From positions 930,001-994,000 of the forward strand of contig JBDOQK010000002.1 of assembly GCA_040437565.1 (NCBI GenBank): a DNA stretch of 64,000 nt, written 5' to 3'. Origin of the DNA: Albugo candida (Eukaryota > Oomycota > Peronosporomycetes > Albuginales). The notes beneath the pieces are model-generated. The model was not told where the DNA came from. It saw only the letters and a list, made by a program, of their open reading frames with translations, and searched no databases. The translations under genes were made by a program, and so were the position numbers. Below are positions 23,017 to 32,258 of this stretch, in pieces; position 1 is the stretch's first letter; each line of letters begins with the position of its first letter.

Positions 23017-23598
23017 TCAATTTGCTCGTAAACGCTTTGAAACATGCGCCAATACTGGTGCCGCTGTGAGTAGCTCACTACCTCCACTTTTCCATCGAAT
23101 CATATCTTTGAAATCGGCAGCACCGGCGATCACAATTTGCTTCTCATCATGCGTGAGTTTTCGTGTGAATTCAGTCGAGTCTTCCCACATCGCGCTCATC
23201 GAGTGATACAAAATCTCACGATACCTTTCACCGCCAAAAGCGTATCTTAAGACTTCCTCAATGTTGGAGGTCTCGTCTGATTCTACGAGTGGTAACAACT
23301 CTTTGCCCACTTGATACATATAAAAGCAGTAATTGCTCAAAGTAACAGAAGAAGGACCGGCTTTCAGCATGCGACTGAATCGTTTCGTAAAATATTGCGG
23401 AATTCGGACATTTACATCATCACGACGTATTAGCGAAGTAGCCAACCATAATGGTAAATCCACTTCGCTTCCTGCTTTGATATCATCTTCCAGTGAGCTA
23501 GGATCCAAATAGGCGCATTCCTGTGCATCTGTCAGAAACGTACAATTGACGCGTTCTTCACCCGCAAGAATTTCGTGGATGTCATAATAATCGCTCAT
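23017..23598 (-). CDS. PSF3: DNA replication complex GINS subunit Psf3
   Basis: Intronless, 193 residues from the ATG of MSDYYDIHEILAGEER; the frame is open upstream but has no earlier ATG. Psf3 hallmarks: the YYDI-x-x-IL-x-EER start, EVDLPLWLATSL (the Psf3 'G-S-K-x-E-L-P-L-W-L-A' region), then GPSSVTLSNYCFYMYQVGKE. The C-terminal DMIRWKSGGSELLT aligns with the end of human GINS3 (WEKGQASQIT), so no terminal intron is needed. GINS (Sld5, Psf1-3) joins Cdc45 and MCM2-7 to form the replicative helicase. It is divergent from the hydroxylase gene, with 66 bp between the start codons, a likely shared promoter. Confidence 0.92.
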   Translation of the reverse strand: MSDYYDIHEILAGEERVNCTFLTDAQECAYLDPSSLEDDIKAGSEVDLPLWLATSLIRRDDVNVRIPQYFTKRFSRMLKAGPSSVTLSNYCFYMYQVGKELLPLVESDETSNIEEVLRYAFGGERYREILYHSMSAMWEDSTEFTRKLTHDEKQIVIAGAADFKDMIRWKSGGSELLTAAPVLAHVSKRLRAN

Positions 23599-23664
23599 TT
23601 GAGCGCTACTAAAATAGTGTGCATCACCTTTTGTGCTCAAGCGACGTGAAAAGATTCCTCTTTC

Positions 23665-24688
23665 ATGTCTCCACCTCGATCCGATTCCGAGTTGAGCAAA
23701 AATGCTATTGAAGTGAGACTACATAAAGTCATTGAGTCATGGGGAATGTCGAAATTCAGCTCCAATATTGCGTATCATTGGATATGTCGCGCTGTCAGTA
23801 ATGGAAAGGAAGATTCCGAGTGGACGCATGTTCGAAAGTGGATTCTAGCACAAATAAATGGGCAACAAAGAGAGCACACAAGTGCGTGGCAATTTGGATG
23901 TCCAGAGATCATCCCTCTCTTGCGATCCACTCCGCTTTGGAAGACATCAGACATTCCCTGGGTTGCAAAATTAGAATCTTCGTTTGCTGTTATCAAGAAA
24001 GAATTAATAGGATTACAAGCACATCAAGGGTTCCAGCCGTATCGAGCGCCATCCTCGGGTATTGATTGTGAGGTTTGAATTATTCCGCGTTTGATTGAGC
24101 TCAAGATGATTTCCTCACTTTCGGTTTCCGTAGGTCTCTGATAAACTTGGTGTTGCAGCTCACGATCGTGGCGAGTGGAATGTCTTCTATCTGTTTCTGC
24201 ACAATATGGATTTTTCTGCCAACCGATCGTTGTGCCCTCAAACCGTTTCTATCATTAATTCGATTGAAGGTCAATATGACCATGCGTTCTTCTCGGCGCT
24301 TGCACCACATACCCACGTCAAAAAGCACAATGGACCGACAAACAAGAAGTTACGATGCCATCTACCCTTAGTCGTACCAGAGCATAATTGTAGGCTTCGT
24401 GTGGGAGATGAAATGGTCACAGTAGAGGAAGGAAAGTGTCTCGTGTTCGATGACTCATTCGAGCATGAGGCCTGGAACGATGACTCCGATCACTCACGTA
24501 TCGTCCTAATTGTCGATGTATGGCATCCAGATCTGACTCCAGAAGAAAGAGGCTTTTTCAAATTCGTCCAAAAGGCAGAGTTACGAGCATGCAAAAAGTA
24601 TTTCGGCACAGACAGCAATAACTTTTATAGTATCATCCAGGCTACCAAGCAATCCACGGGTTCCATTCATGAAGCAATTTGGAACTAG
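23665..24688 (+). CDS. Aspartyl/asparaginyl beta-hydroxylase family protein
   Basis: Two exons, 23665-24072 and 24134-24688, split by a 61-bp intron (GTTTGA...CCGTAG); 320 residues. The C-terminal 180 residues are an AspH fold, an iron- and 2-oxoglutarate-dependent dioxygenase: the first metal-binding His lies in HVKKHNGPTNKKLRCHLPL, and the distal part has VFDDSFEHEAWN followed by RIVLIVDVWHP. The N-terminal 130 residues are helical (KVIESWGMSKFSSNIAYHW) and not recognised. No signal peptide or membrane anchor is seen, unlike animal ASPH, so a cytosolic enzyme is likely; the substrate is unknown. The whole gene is repeated at 25242-26244 through a contig overlap. Confidence 0.9.
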
Positions 24689-25141
24689 CTTGGTCACAGG
24701 GTGTTTTCTAGTTATGTCTTCTGACGTGATGCATTGCTCAAACGTGCTTGCACGCATAGTTTACATGAATCAATCTTATACCACACGAGGCTGAATCAAT
24801 CAATAGGCTACTGGAGCTTCCTTTGTCCAGTACAGATCAAATCGTAGTATTCATGGCTATTGAAGAATATCAGAGGAAGACCGCATACAAACCCTTCCTG
24901 CTACATCAAATGCTGCTATAGCGTCCATATATCTTTGTTATTGAGACTCCTCGTCCTGCGTTGCAACCGGGTTGAATTAAGTCGCTTTTCATCTTCTCAA
25001 GAAGGAAGCAGCGTTTGTGTCCCGAGTTGCTGGCCACGGCTATATTTACCTCTAATTTATCGCGATAGCTTTTACGCTATTGGTAATGTGTATATTTCAG
25101 AGCTTTGCATTCCTGGACGTATATACCATCGGTCCGGCTTC

Positions 25142-25241
25142 NNNNNNNNNNNNNNNNNNNNNNNNNNNNNNNNNNNNNNNNNNNNNNNNNNNNNNNNNNN
25201 NNNNNNNNNNNNNNNNNNNNNNNNNNNNNNNNNNNNNNNNN
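25142..25241. other. Assembly gap (100 N) with 1456-bp flanking overlap
   Basis: 23686-25141 recurs at 25242-26697, the largest overlap in the window. It carries nearly the whole hydroxylase gene and 450 bp of 3' flank. Confidence 0.95.
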
Positions 25242-26244
25242 TCCGAGTTGAGCAAAAATGCTATTGAAGTGAGACTACATAAAGTCATTGAGTCATGGGG
25301 AATGTCGAAATTCAGCTCCAATATTGCGTATCATTGGATATGTCGCGCTGTCAGTAATGGAAAGGAAGATTCCGAGTGGACGCATGTTCGAAAGTGGATT
25401 CTAGCACAAATAAATGGGCAACAAAGAGAGCACACAAGTGCGTGGCAATTTGGATGTCCAGAGATCATCCCTCTCTTGCGATCCACTCCGCTTTGGAAGA
25501 CATCAGACATTCCCTGGGTTGCAAAATTAGAATCTTCGTTTGCTGTTATCAAGAAAGAATTAATAGGATTACAAGCACATCAAGGGTTCCAGCCGTATCG
25601 AGCGCCATCCTCGGGTATTGATTGTGAGGTTTGAATTATTCCGCGTTTGATTGAGCTCAAGATGATTTCCTCACTTTCGGTTTCCGTAGGTCTCTGATAA
25701 ACTTGGTGTTGCAGCTCACGATCGTGGCGAGTGGAATGTCTTCTATCTGTTTCTGCACAATATGGATTTTTCTGCCAACCGATCGTTGTGCCCTCAAACC
25801 GTTTCTATCATTAATTCGATTGAAGGTCAATATGACCATGCGTTCTTCTCGGCGCTTGCACCACATACCCACGTCAAAAAGCACAATGGACCGACAAACA
25901 AGAAGTTACGATGCCATCTACCCTTAGTCGTACCAGAGCATAATTGTAGGCTTCGTGTGGGAGATGAAATGGTCACAGTAGAGGAAGGAAAGTGTCTCGT
26001 GTTCGATGACTCATTCGAGCATGAGGCCTGGAACGATGACTCCGATCACTCACGTATCGTCCTAATTGTCGATGTATGGCATCCAGATCTGACTCCAGAA
26101 GAAAGAGGCTTTTTCAAATTCGTCCAAAAGGCAGAGTTACGAGCATGCAAAAAGTATTTCGGCACAGACAGCAATAACTTTTATAGTATCATCCAGGCTA
26201 CCAAGCAATCCACGGGTTCCATTCATGAAGCAATTTGGAACTAG
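25242..26244 (+). CDS. Aspartyl beta-hydroxylase, false second copy lacking its first 21 bases
   Basis: Exons 25242-25628 and 25690-26244 repeat the gene at 23665-24688, including the intron and 3' flank, and begin abruptly at the gap without the start codon. I saw no differences on reading. The identity over intron and flank and the position against a 100-N gap point to an unmerged contig overlap, so this is probably the same locus. Confidence 0.85.
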
Positions 26245-27062
26245 CTTGGTCACAGGGTGTTTTCTAGTTATGTCTTCTGACGTGATGCATTGCTCAAACG
26301 TGCTTGCACGCATAGTTTACATGAATCAATCTTATACCACACGAGGCTGAATCAATCAATAGGCTACTGGAGCTTCCTTTGTCCAGTACAGATCAAATCG
26401 TAGTATTCATGGCTATTGAAGAATATCAGAGGAAGACCGCATACAAACCCTTCCTGCTACATCAAATGCTGCTATAGCGTCCATATATCTTTGTTATTGA
26501 GACTCCTCGTCCTGCGTTGCAACCGGGTTGAATTAAGTCGCTTTTCATCTTCTCAAGAAGGAAGCAGCGTTTGTGTCCCGAGTTGCTGGCCACGGCTATA
26601 TTTACCTCTAATTTATCGCGATAGCTTTTACGCTATTGGTAATGTGTATATTTCAGAGCTTTGCATTCCTGGACGTATATACCATCGGTCCGGCTTCCAT
26701 ATTACTGCCTTTGAGTAGAATTCAAAGTTCCGAGTGAAAATATTCGCATTAGCGATTCTGCATTCTAGCATGTCTTCCTATATGCTCCCAGCACCTCTTC
26801 CAGATGGCGATTAAGTCGGCACAAATGCGCACAGCTGTATCACTAATAACTCGCTTCCGTAGACTTTTATCTCAAAGTCCACCAAGACAAGGGCTCACTT
26901 AAACAGAATAGCAGTAAGTTAAGATCCATCCAGCTGAAATCGCAAATGATTCGACCTAAACTCGGATTTGAATACTTCAATTAGAGCAAATCTTATAATA
27001 CTCGTCTTAATAAGCCAATGGCGATTTAATGAGTGCAAACTGTTCCAATTCAAGTTGACCTT
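26245..27062. other. Intergenic region between convergent genes
   Basis: About 820 bp; its first 453 bp (to 26697) repeat 24689-25141. No supported gene, no tRNA-like fold noticed. Confidence 0.55.
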
Positions 27063-28743
27063 TCAACGTTCCAGCCGCAAACTTTTACTTCCAAGCCCGT
27101 GAATAGAAAATTGATCGTACAGTCTATGCACAGTCTCGTTCAGACCTTCTCCATTGTACGACAAGAGAGGAGAAATTTCGAATTCATCAATCTCATTCAA
27201 ATATGTCTCAAACTCCGATGATTGCTTGTCAGTCAGAATTTCCTGGCTGCAATTGAGAAGCCAATTTTTCGCTTCACAAGAGAGCATTGCACCAGCTATA
27301 TTCGGCGAATCTCGTTCAGCTCCAGGTTGATTCTTAACAGGGGCAAATTCCTGCTCCCGTGGCACTGCAAGCACAGCCATCCGCTCCGAAAGTGGAAAAG
27401 TATCGAAAATGAAAGCCTCCAGTTTGATTCCAGAATTCTTATCGGGGGTGAATGTACATCCATCATCATCCGCCATTGGAATCTTCTTGTGCGCCACATG
27501 ATAATCAAGCTTGATCTCTTTCAGCACTCTGTGTACGATAAAGTTGCTGGCAAACGTGAGATTACACAGCAACGTAGTAAGTAAACCGCCTGACAAAAAC
27601 TTCGGAATTGCGTACATGGTGAAGAAATGATTGCAAATGTTTCCAGCTCCAAAGCGAAGGCTGCCTGACTCGTCTCTGAGTTGACTAATATTGTTATCCA
27701 TTTCTGAGTATTCTATTACGCAGAATCTGGAATTACTTTTCGCAACAATTCCAACTTTCTCATCCGAACGTGTTTTCCAGACAACTTTGTTACCACAATC
27801 TGCGTCTTTGCTTATGCAATAGCCGATAAACACAGGATCCGCAATTTTACAGAGAGCGTTATCCACGGACACGACATGTAAGTATTCAACTCCTCTAGCT
27901 TGCAATAAAGCGAGTTTTCCACTTTCGTCCAAAGCTCTGTAGAATCCTCCATTACCATCTGAAGCTTTCGCTAAGATGTGCGTGTTTTCCAGGATTAATT
28001 TTCCGTCCAAAGTAAAACAAGGCAAGGTTCCCTGACTGAAGAAATAAACGTCCTCTTCCTCTAGTCCAAAGAAACGATATCGTCGGAAATATAACACTGT
28101 ATGATCGTGATTCAACGGGCTTGTCATTATCAGCAGAGGTATTTTTGAAGCCTTCGTTTTTCCATATTTTTCGTCGGTAAGAGTTTCAAGTGCAAGAATG
28201 CGCTCAGCGAAGAGCTGAAACAAAGATTTCTTTGACTGTAACCCTATACTGAAGATACCTTTAGGGCCATCAAATCCCAAACGTGTGCCTTGTCCACCAG
28301 CCAAAATAACAGCTGCGAGCTGTCCTTTGTGGATCGCATCAAGCCCAAGAGACTCCCAGCCTCGCTTCTTTTCAGATGGAGTATCTATCAGTCTATCAAC
28401 GCAGTCGAGAGGCTCAATGAAAGCACTATCAAATTGGCTCGGACCACTTGACATGGATTTCTTGAAAATGGACTCGAGTTGATCCAAATCAAGGTTCTTA
28501 ATCTGTACAAGTCCAATGATTAGTACAATTCAAAAACAGTCAGTATATGTTCCTCATCCGCACCTGATCACATAATAATTTTATCTCATTTGGATTTAAG
28601 CGCCCCGTGTCATAAAACTATAACATCAGGACTATAATCAATAATAGTAGTGATCTCTTGATTACAATTATACGCACTTTTAAAATGTGTTCCTGTTGCT
28701 TTATCCGTAGCCTTTCGACAATTTCGACGGGTAGCGACTGCAT
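27063..28743 (-). CDS. UAP1: UDP-N-acetylglucosamine pyrophosphorylase, 3 exons
   Basis: Exons 28678-28743, 28564-28617 and 27063-28502, introns of 60 and 61 bp; 519 residues, typical for the family. The short first exons give a sensible N-terminus (MQSLPVEIVERLRIKQQEHI, then FYDTGRLNPNEIKLL). The nucleotide-binding signature LAGGQGTRLGFDGPKG lies near residue 105, followed by IPLLIMTSPLNHDHTV, the uridine-binding region with VDNALCKIADPVFIGY, and PMADDDGCTFTPDKNSGIKL. The enzyme makes UDP-GlcNAc from UTP and GlcNAc-1-phosphate, the donor for N-glycans, GPI anchors and chitin. Its 5' end is 79 bp from the 3' end of the START-FYVE-GAF gene on the same strand. Confidence 0.93.
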
Positions 28744-28822
28744 TCAGTAAAATACCAAAACCACTTTAGTGTTCGCATCCTACTGGTTCTATTCATCTTG
28801 GGATCACACTCGAGTGTTTTTT

Positions 28823-30715
28823 TCATATTAACATGAGCCCCTCGAAATCTTTCTTTAAGCTGTTTGCCTGTCTCTTGTAGCTTTCATCGATTTTCGCCAT
28901 TATCAAAGAAGCACAGCGTCGTAACGAGCGGATATCAGCGCCCTTTACTTGACTTCTAGACACGGTATCACCAAGTGATAAGGCTCCTATAATAAGATCA
29001 TCCTTCGTTATCAATGGGATCGATATGAAAAACTTGATGTTGAGCGAGAGGATCAGTGGATTATTGCGAGTTCTTGGATCTGTATCGGTACTCAAGAAGA
29101 CAAGAGGTTCTGGTGACATGATTGCATGGGCATCGATAGATATATCTCGCGGTACTTGGTTGCCCTCAAGACCTGTAGAGGTGATGATGTATGAAGTGTT
29201 TGATAGGATTATGGAGACCGCAGCGACTGGACACGTCACACTTGTTCGTGACATTTCCAATAATGCGTCAAATTGGTTTCTTCGAATCATTTTCATACTC
29301 AAATCGTCGAGAAAGCGCAGCCTTTGTTCTTCATTGTCTGGAATTGGAGCGTCAGGCCAAGCATTTTTTTTCTTGTACTCGATCGAGTACGTGCAAGGTG
29401 TGCTTTCACGTACGTCATCTTCATCATACGCGGAATCCACGGTATCGGCGAAACTACCATCGTATGAAGCATCAGCAGAAAGCGGTGAATGCTCGCGATT
29501 GCTACTGTTTTTAGTGGATACTGCCATGATTTCATCCCACTCTAACTCTGCCTCCCATGATCTACCTGATTCTCTCAAAACAATTGAGGCCCGTATATGC
29601 AGGTCCTCACTCGTACCTTCAGTTCTACAAGAACTTACGTGGTCACCACTGATACAAGACGAGCACACACGTATTCCAGTCTGTTGTTTTTCTTCCCGTG
29701 CTCTATCTCTTCGAATACATGAACACTTGGAGCAAACAGACAATCCACATATACGACAATGATGCTGACGACGAATAAGACTGTAATGTGCACCACAGAT
29801 CCTGCATTTGTGACATGAGCTCCAAGATGATTTTTTTACGAGGTTTTGTGAGCGAATACGGTAATTGATTAAAGCGTTAGGGAGCTGTCGTACCGCTGAG
29901 GCTGTTTGAATCAACCATTTCTTGTTGTGCTGATTCAAATTGGTCGCATGTTGGGGGCTTGTCACGAAAAAAGTAATACGAGTCGTATTCACCAAATCTG
30001 CGCAGTCCTCGACGACGAAACCACAATTGTTGAATGTTTCGCGTTTCATTCTTGAAGTCCTCGGAATCTTTTTGCATGTTTTAAGCGGTAACGATTGCCA
30101 TACAGAGACTCCATAAAGACTTGGTGTGACATCATCAGCATGTTCTGGTTGAAAAAGACGATTGTATCGCATAAACACATAGTCACGAATTGAATGATGA
30201 TCATCACTATCTTTGTATGCGAGCCAATGGAGAATTATATTGGGCAATGCCCCGATATGTGAGTGACCTTGAGACGACTCCTCTCGTGCATGGCGTATGC
30301 TATCCTGATGAAATGAATGTAGTACTCTGGAGTCGACAAAGCATGTACCAAAAAGATCGTTCATGACTTCATAAAGTTCTCCTTCCTCAGACATACTGAT
30401 GAGACTCATGACCTGATCGCAGTTACTATTTTGATGGAGCAATACCCCTTTCATAACAAACAGATCGTCTCGCTCATCTAGAAATTCGTACAGTCTAAAA
30501 TTTTCACTTTCTTGCAGTAATTTGATGTTACTTTTGATCGGATGTTGCTTCTGGTCTGTTGCCTCCGCCGCCATCTCCATATCCTGTTCATGAGCCCATT
30601 TGAGTAGCCGAGACACATGCTTTCGACCGATTTGATCGAGTTTTGTTACAACCAAAGGATCTGCCAACCGATTTTCTGTAAATGCAGGGGTATCGTTATC
30701 GACGTATTCGTACAT
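28823..30715 (-). CDS. START-FYVE-GAF domain protein 2
   Basis: Intronless, 630 residues from an ATG, with the same domain order as the protein at 17015-19291. The START-like N-terminus includes HWLAYKDSDDHHSIRDYVFM. The FYVE finger has CHKCRICGAHYSLIRRQHHC, then RICGLSVCSKCS and RVCSSC. The GAF-type C-terminus starts near residue 505 (CPVAAVSIILSNTSYIITSTG). It is shorter than paralogue 1, mainly in the linker, and ends soon after the GAF core. Phosphatidylinositol 3-phosphate binding at endosomes is expected from the RRQHHCR motif. Sequence divergence from paralogue 1 is high outside the motifs, so the duplication is old. Confidence 0.9.
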   Translation of the reverse strand: MYEYVDNDTPAFTENRLADPLVVTKLDQIGRKHVSRLLKWAHEQDMEMAAEATDQKQHPIKSNIKLLQESENFRLYEFLDERDDLFVMKGVLLHQNSNCDQVMSLISMSEEGELYEVMNDLFGTCFVDSRVLHSFHQDSIRHAREESSQGHSHIGALPNIILHWLAYKDSDDHHSIRDYVFMRYNRLFQPEHADDVTPSLYGVSVWQSLPLKTCKKIPRTSRMKRETFNNCGFVVEDCADLVNTTRITFFVTSPQHATNLNQHNKKWLIQTASAVRQLPNALINYRIRSQNLVKKSSWSSCHKCRICGAHYSLIRRQHHCRICGLSVCSKCSCIRRDRAREEKQQTGIRVCSSCISGDHVSSCRTEGTSEDLHIRASIVLRESGRSWEAELEWDEIMAVSTKNSSNREHSPLSADASYDGSFADTVDSAYDEDDVRESTPCTYSIEYKKKNAWPDAPIPDNEEQRLRFLDDLSMKMIRRNQFDALLEMSRTSVTCPVAAVSIILSNTSYIITSTGLEGNQVPRDISIDAHAIMSPEPLVFLSTDTDPRTRNNPLILSLNIKFFISIPLITKDDLIIGALSLGDTVSRSQVKGADIRSLRRCASLIMAKIDESYKRQANSLKKDFEGLMLI

Positions 30716-31795
30716 TCTATGCGTCTCTTTGTCTAAAGTATGCAGCGAATTGTTATGTGATTCGGGTAGCCGGGATTAGATGAGTTACGATGAGTTACGA
30801 TGAGTTACTTATGGTGCGGGATGCATCAGATGATCTCATGCGTCAAAGTCTTGCTCTCATTCTATCTCAAGAAGGTCTGGGTAAAAGTCGTGCTTTTCCC
30901 ACACATACGACCGTTTTCGCAACGGAGAAAAAGGACAACTCTCTGTTCTAACAGCTAAATTGCATGAAAAAAAGAGGTCAAACTCGATACATGGTGCTAG
31001 CATCTGGCCTTTTTTTCTTCGAATGGGATCCAAGATCGTATTCGTGATTTCGTAGTGGAATAGACCAGAAGAGTAAGGCGAATTTTTACATGATATAAAG
31101 GCCAAGTGCAAAGAATTGAGAGCATCTGAATACGATCAGTCTCTGAATATATTGCAAGGTCTTTCTCTCCCATATGTACTGCTTTATTGCGTACCTTGGC
31201 CGCTGCATCCGAAGAGCGCATTCGGCGGTAGACGATAAATCTTTGATCAGACTAGAAAAATACTCAACCGAGAAACTCCTGCGGCGGACAAGTATGTCAA
31301 GACTTCTACGCGATCGCTACGACTAACGTCACTATAGCAGAAATCTACGACTGTTTCGTTCAATCTCTTGAATAATGCAGACAAGGCTCTAGATTCGGCT
31401 TTCCAGTTTTCTACTACCGCCATTGAATGTGGAATCTTGAAGACTGAGAACACTATCTCATCTCATCCTTTATAATCCGAACACAATTGCCGAGATAATT
31501 CAAGTAGAGCCAGTTTATCGAACCTCACTAAAGCGTGCAAAGACAGTACATGGAACGATATCTAGCCCTTTTCGATGCTGAAGAAATTGCAGGACTCCCC
31601 TTCGACCAATTTTAACTTGGAATTGTATTGCAATTTGATGCGGCCAGCTGTTTCCACTTGTACATGTAACAGCTGGAACGGATCTCCATACCAATTCGTA
31701 ATTCTCTCTCTGACGGAGACCACCAGTAAAGAACGTTAAAAAAAAAGAAGGGATGCAATCTTAAGTCTTCATTACGCAATATTCCTTAGAAAGCA
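30716..31795. other. Unresolved region with possible small spliced gene
   Basis: On the plus strand, ATG 30790 opens MSYDELLMVRDASDDLMRQS, and in-frame exons can be joined by short introns (GGTCTGG/GTAAAA...AACAG, then others) to about 31174, giving a charged helical peptide (AKCKELRASEYDQSLNILQ). On the minus strand 31247-31423 reads MAVVENWKAESRALSALFKR and also looks coding. Neither resembles a family I know, and no complete model closes. The stretch 31424-31795 shows nothing. Confidence 0.35.
30779..30808 (+). repeat. Three tandem copies of a 10-bp unit, GATGAGTTAC
   Basis: Exact triplication. Each unit carries an ATG, and because the period is 10 the three ATGs lie in three different frames; only the second opens the peptide described for the surrounding region. 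Confidence 0.9.
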
Positions 31796-32081
31796 ATGGT
31801 AATCACAAAGTTTGAAGTTGGCATGACGTGCGAAAAGTGCTCGGATGCGTGCACAAATATCTTATCCGCTATGCCTGGTACAAGTTGATGTGTTTATTTT
31901 CTAAACATTGAAGACTAACACCAATCTCATTATCATTACAGGCGTCCAGGATGTTAAATGCTGCATTGAGAAAAAAGAAGTGATTGTCACTGGTGATGCA
32001 AATCCTACCACAATGCTACAAGCACTGCAAAATTGGGCTAAAGAAAATGATAAAGGTGTCGTAACGTTATCTAGTGCTTAG
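31796..32081 (+). CDS. ATX1: Atx1-like copper chaperone (HMA domain), 2 exons
   Basis: Exons 31796-31877 and 31942-32081 with a 64-bp intron (GTACAA...TTACAG); 73 residues. The product is one heavy-metal-associated domain: MVITKFEVGMTCEKCSDACT carries the M-x-C-x-x-C copper site (Cys 12 and Cys 15), followed by GVQDVKCCIEKKEVIVTG, the usual beta-strand pair, and the second helix TTMLQALQNWAKE. Length and single-domain form match Atx1/ATOX1, which passes Cu(I) in the cytosol to copper-transporting P-type ATPases of the secretory pathway. A cysteine pair within DVKCC next to the second strand is unusual. The gene is short and split, so it is easily missed by ORF-based searches. Confidence 0.88.
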
Positions 32082-32258
32082 GTTAAAATATGGTTGAACA
32101 CGCAAGAGATATCACTTTTACTCGCGTGTTGAACTTTGAAACATTCCACACAACGTGCGCTATCTCCCCTATACTTTCAATTACTGGAACTGATGTAATC
32201 ACAGACATATAGGGAGGGACACACATATCACTATATCCTTTCCGACTCGCTATCGTAA

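Noticed and set aside
23017-23100. Terminal intron at the end of Psf3 (GTAGTG donor with a TACTAAT downstream)
   Set aside because: The unspliced C-terminus aligns with the end of human GINS3, so no intron is needed.
23686-26697. True recent tandem gene duplication or segmental repeat
   Set aside because: The copy boundary coincides with a 100-N gap, and the same gap-overlap pattern recurs at all ten gaps.
29025-29762. 245-codon plus-strand frame opposite START-FYVE-GAF protein 2
   Set aside because: Antisense to conserved FYVE and GAF codons; no domain.
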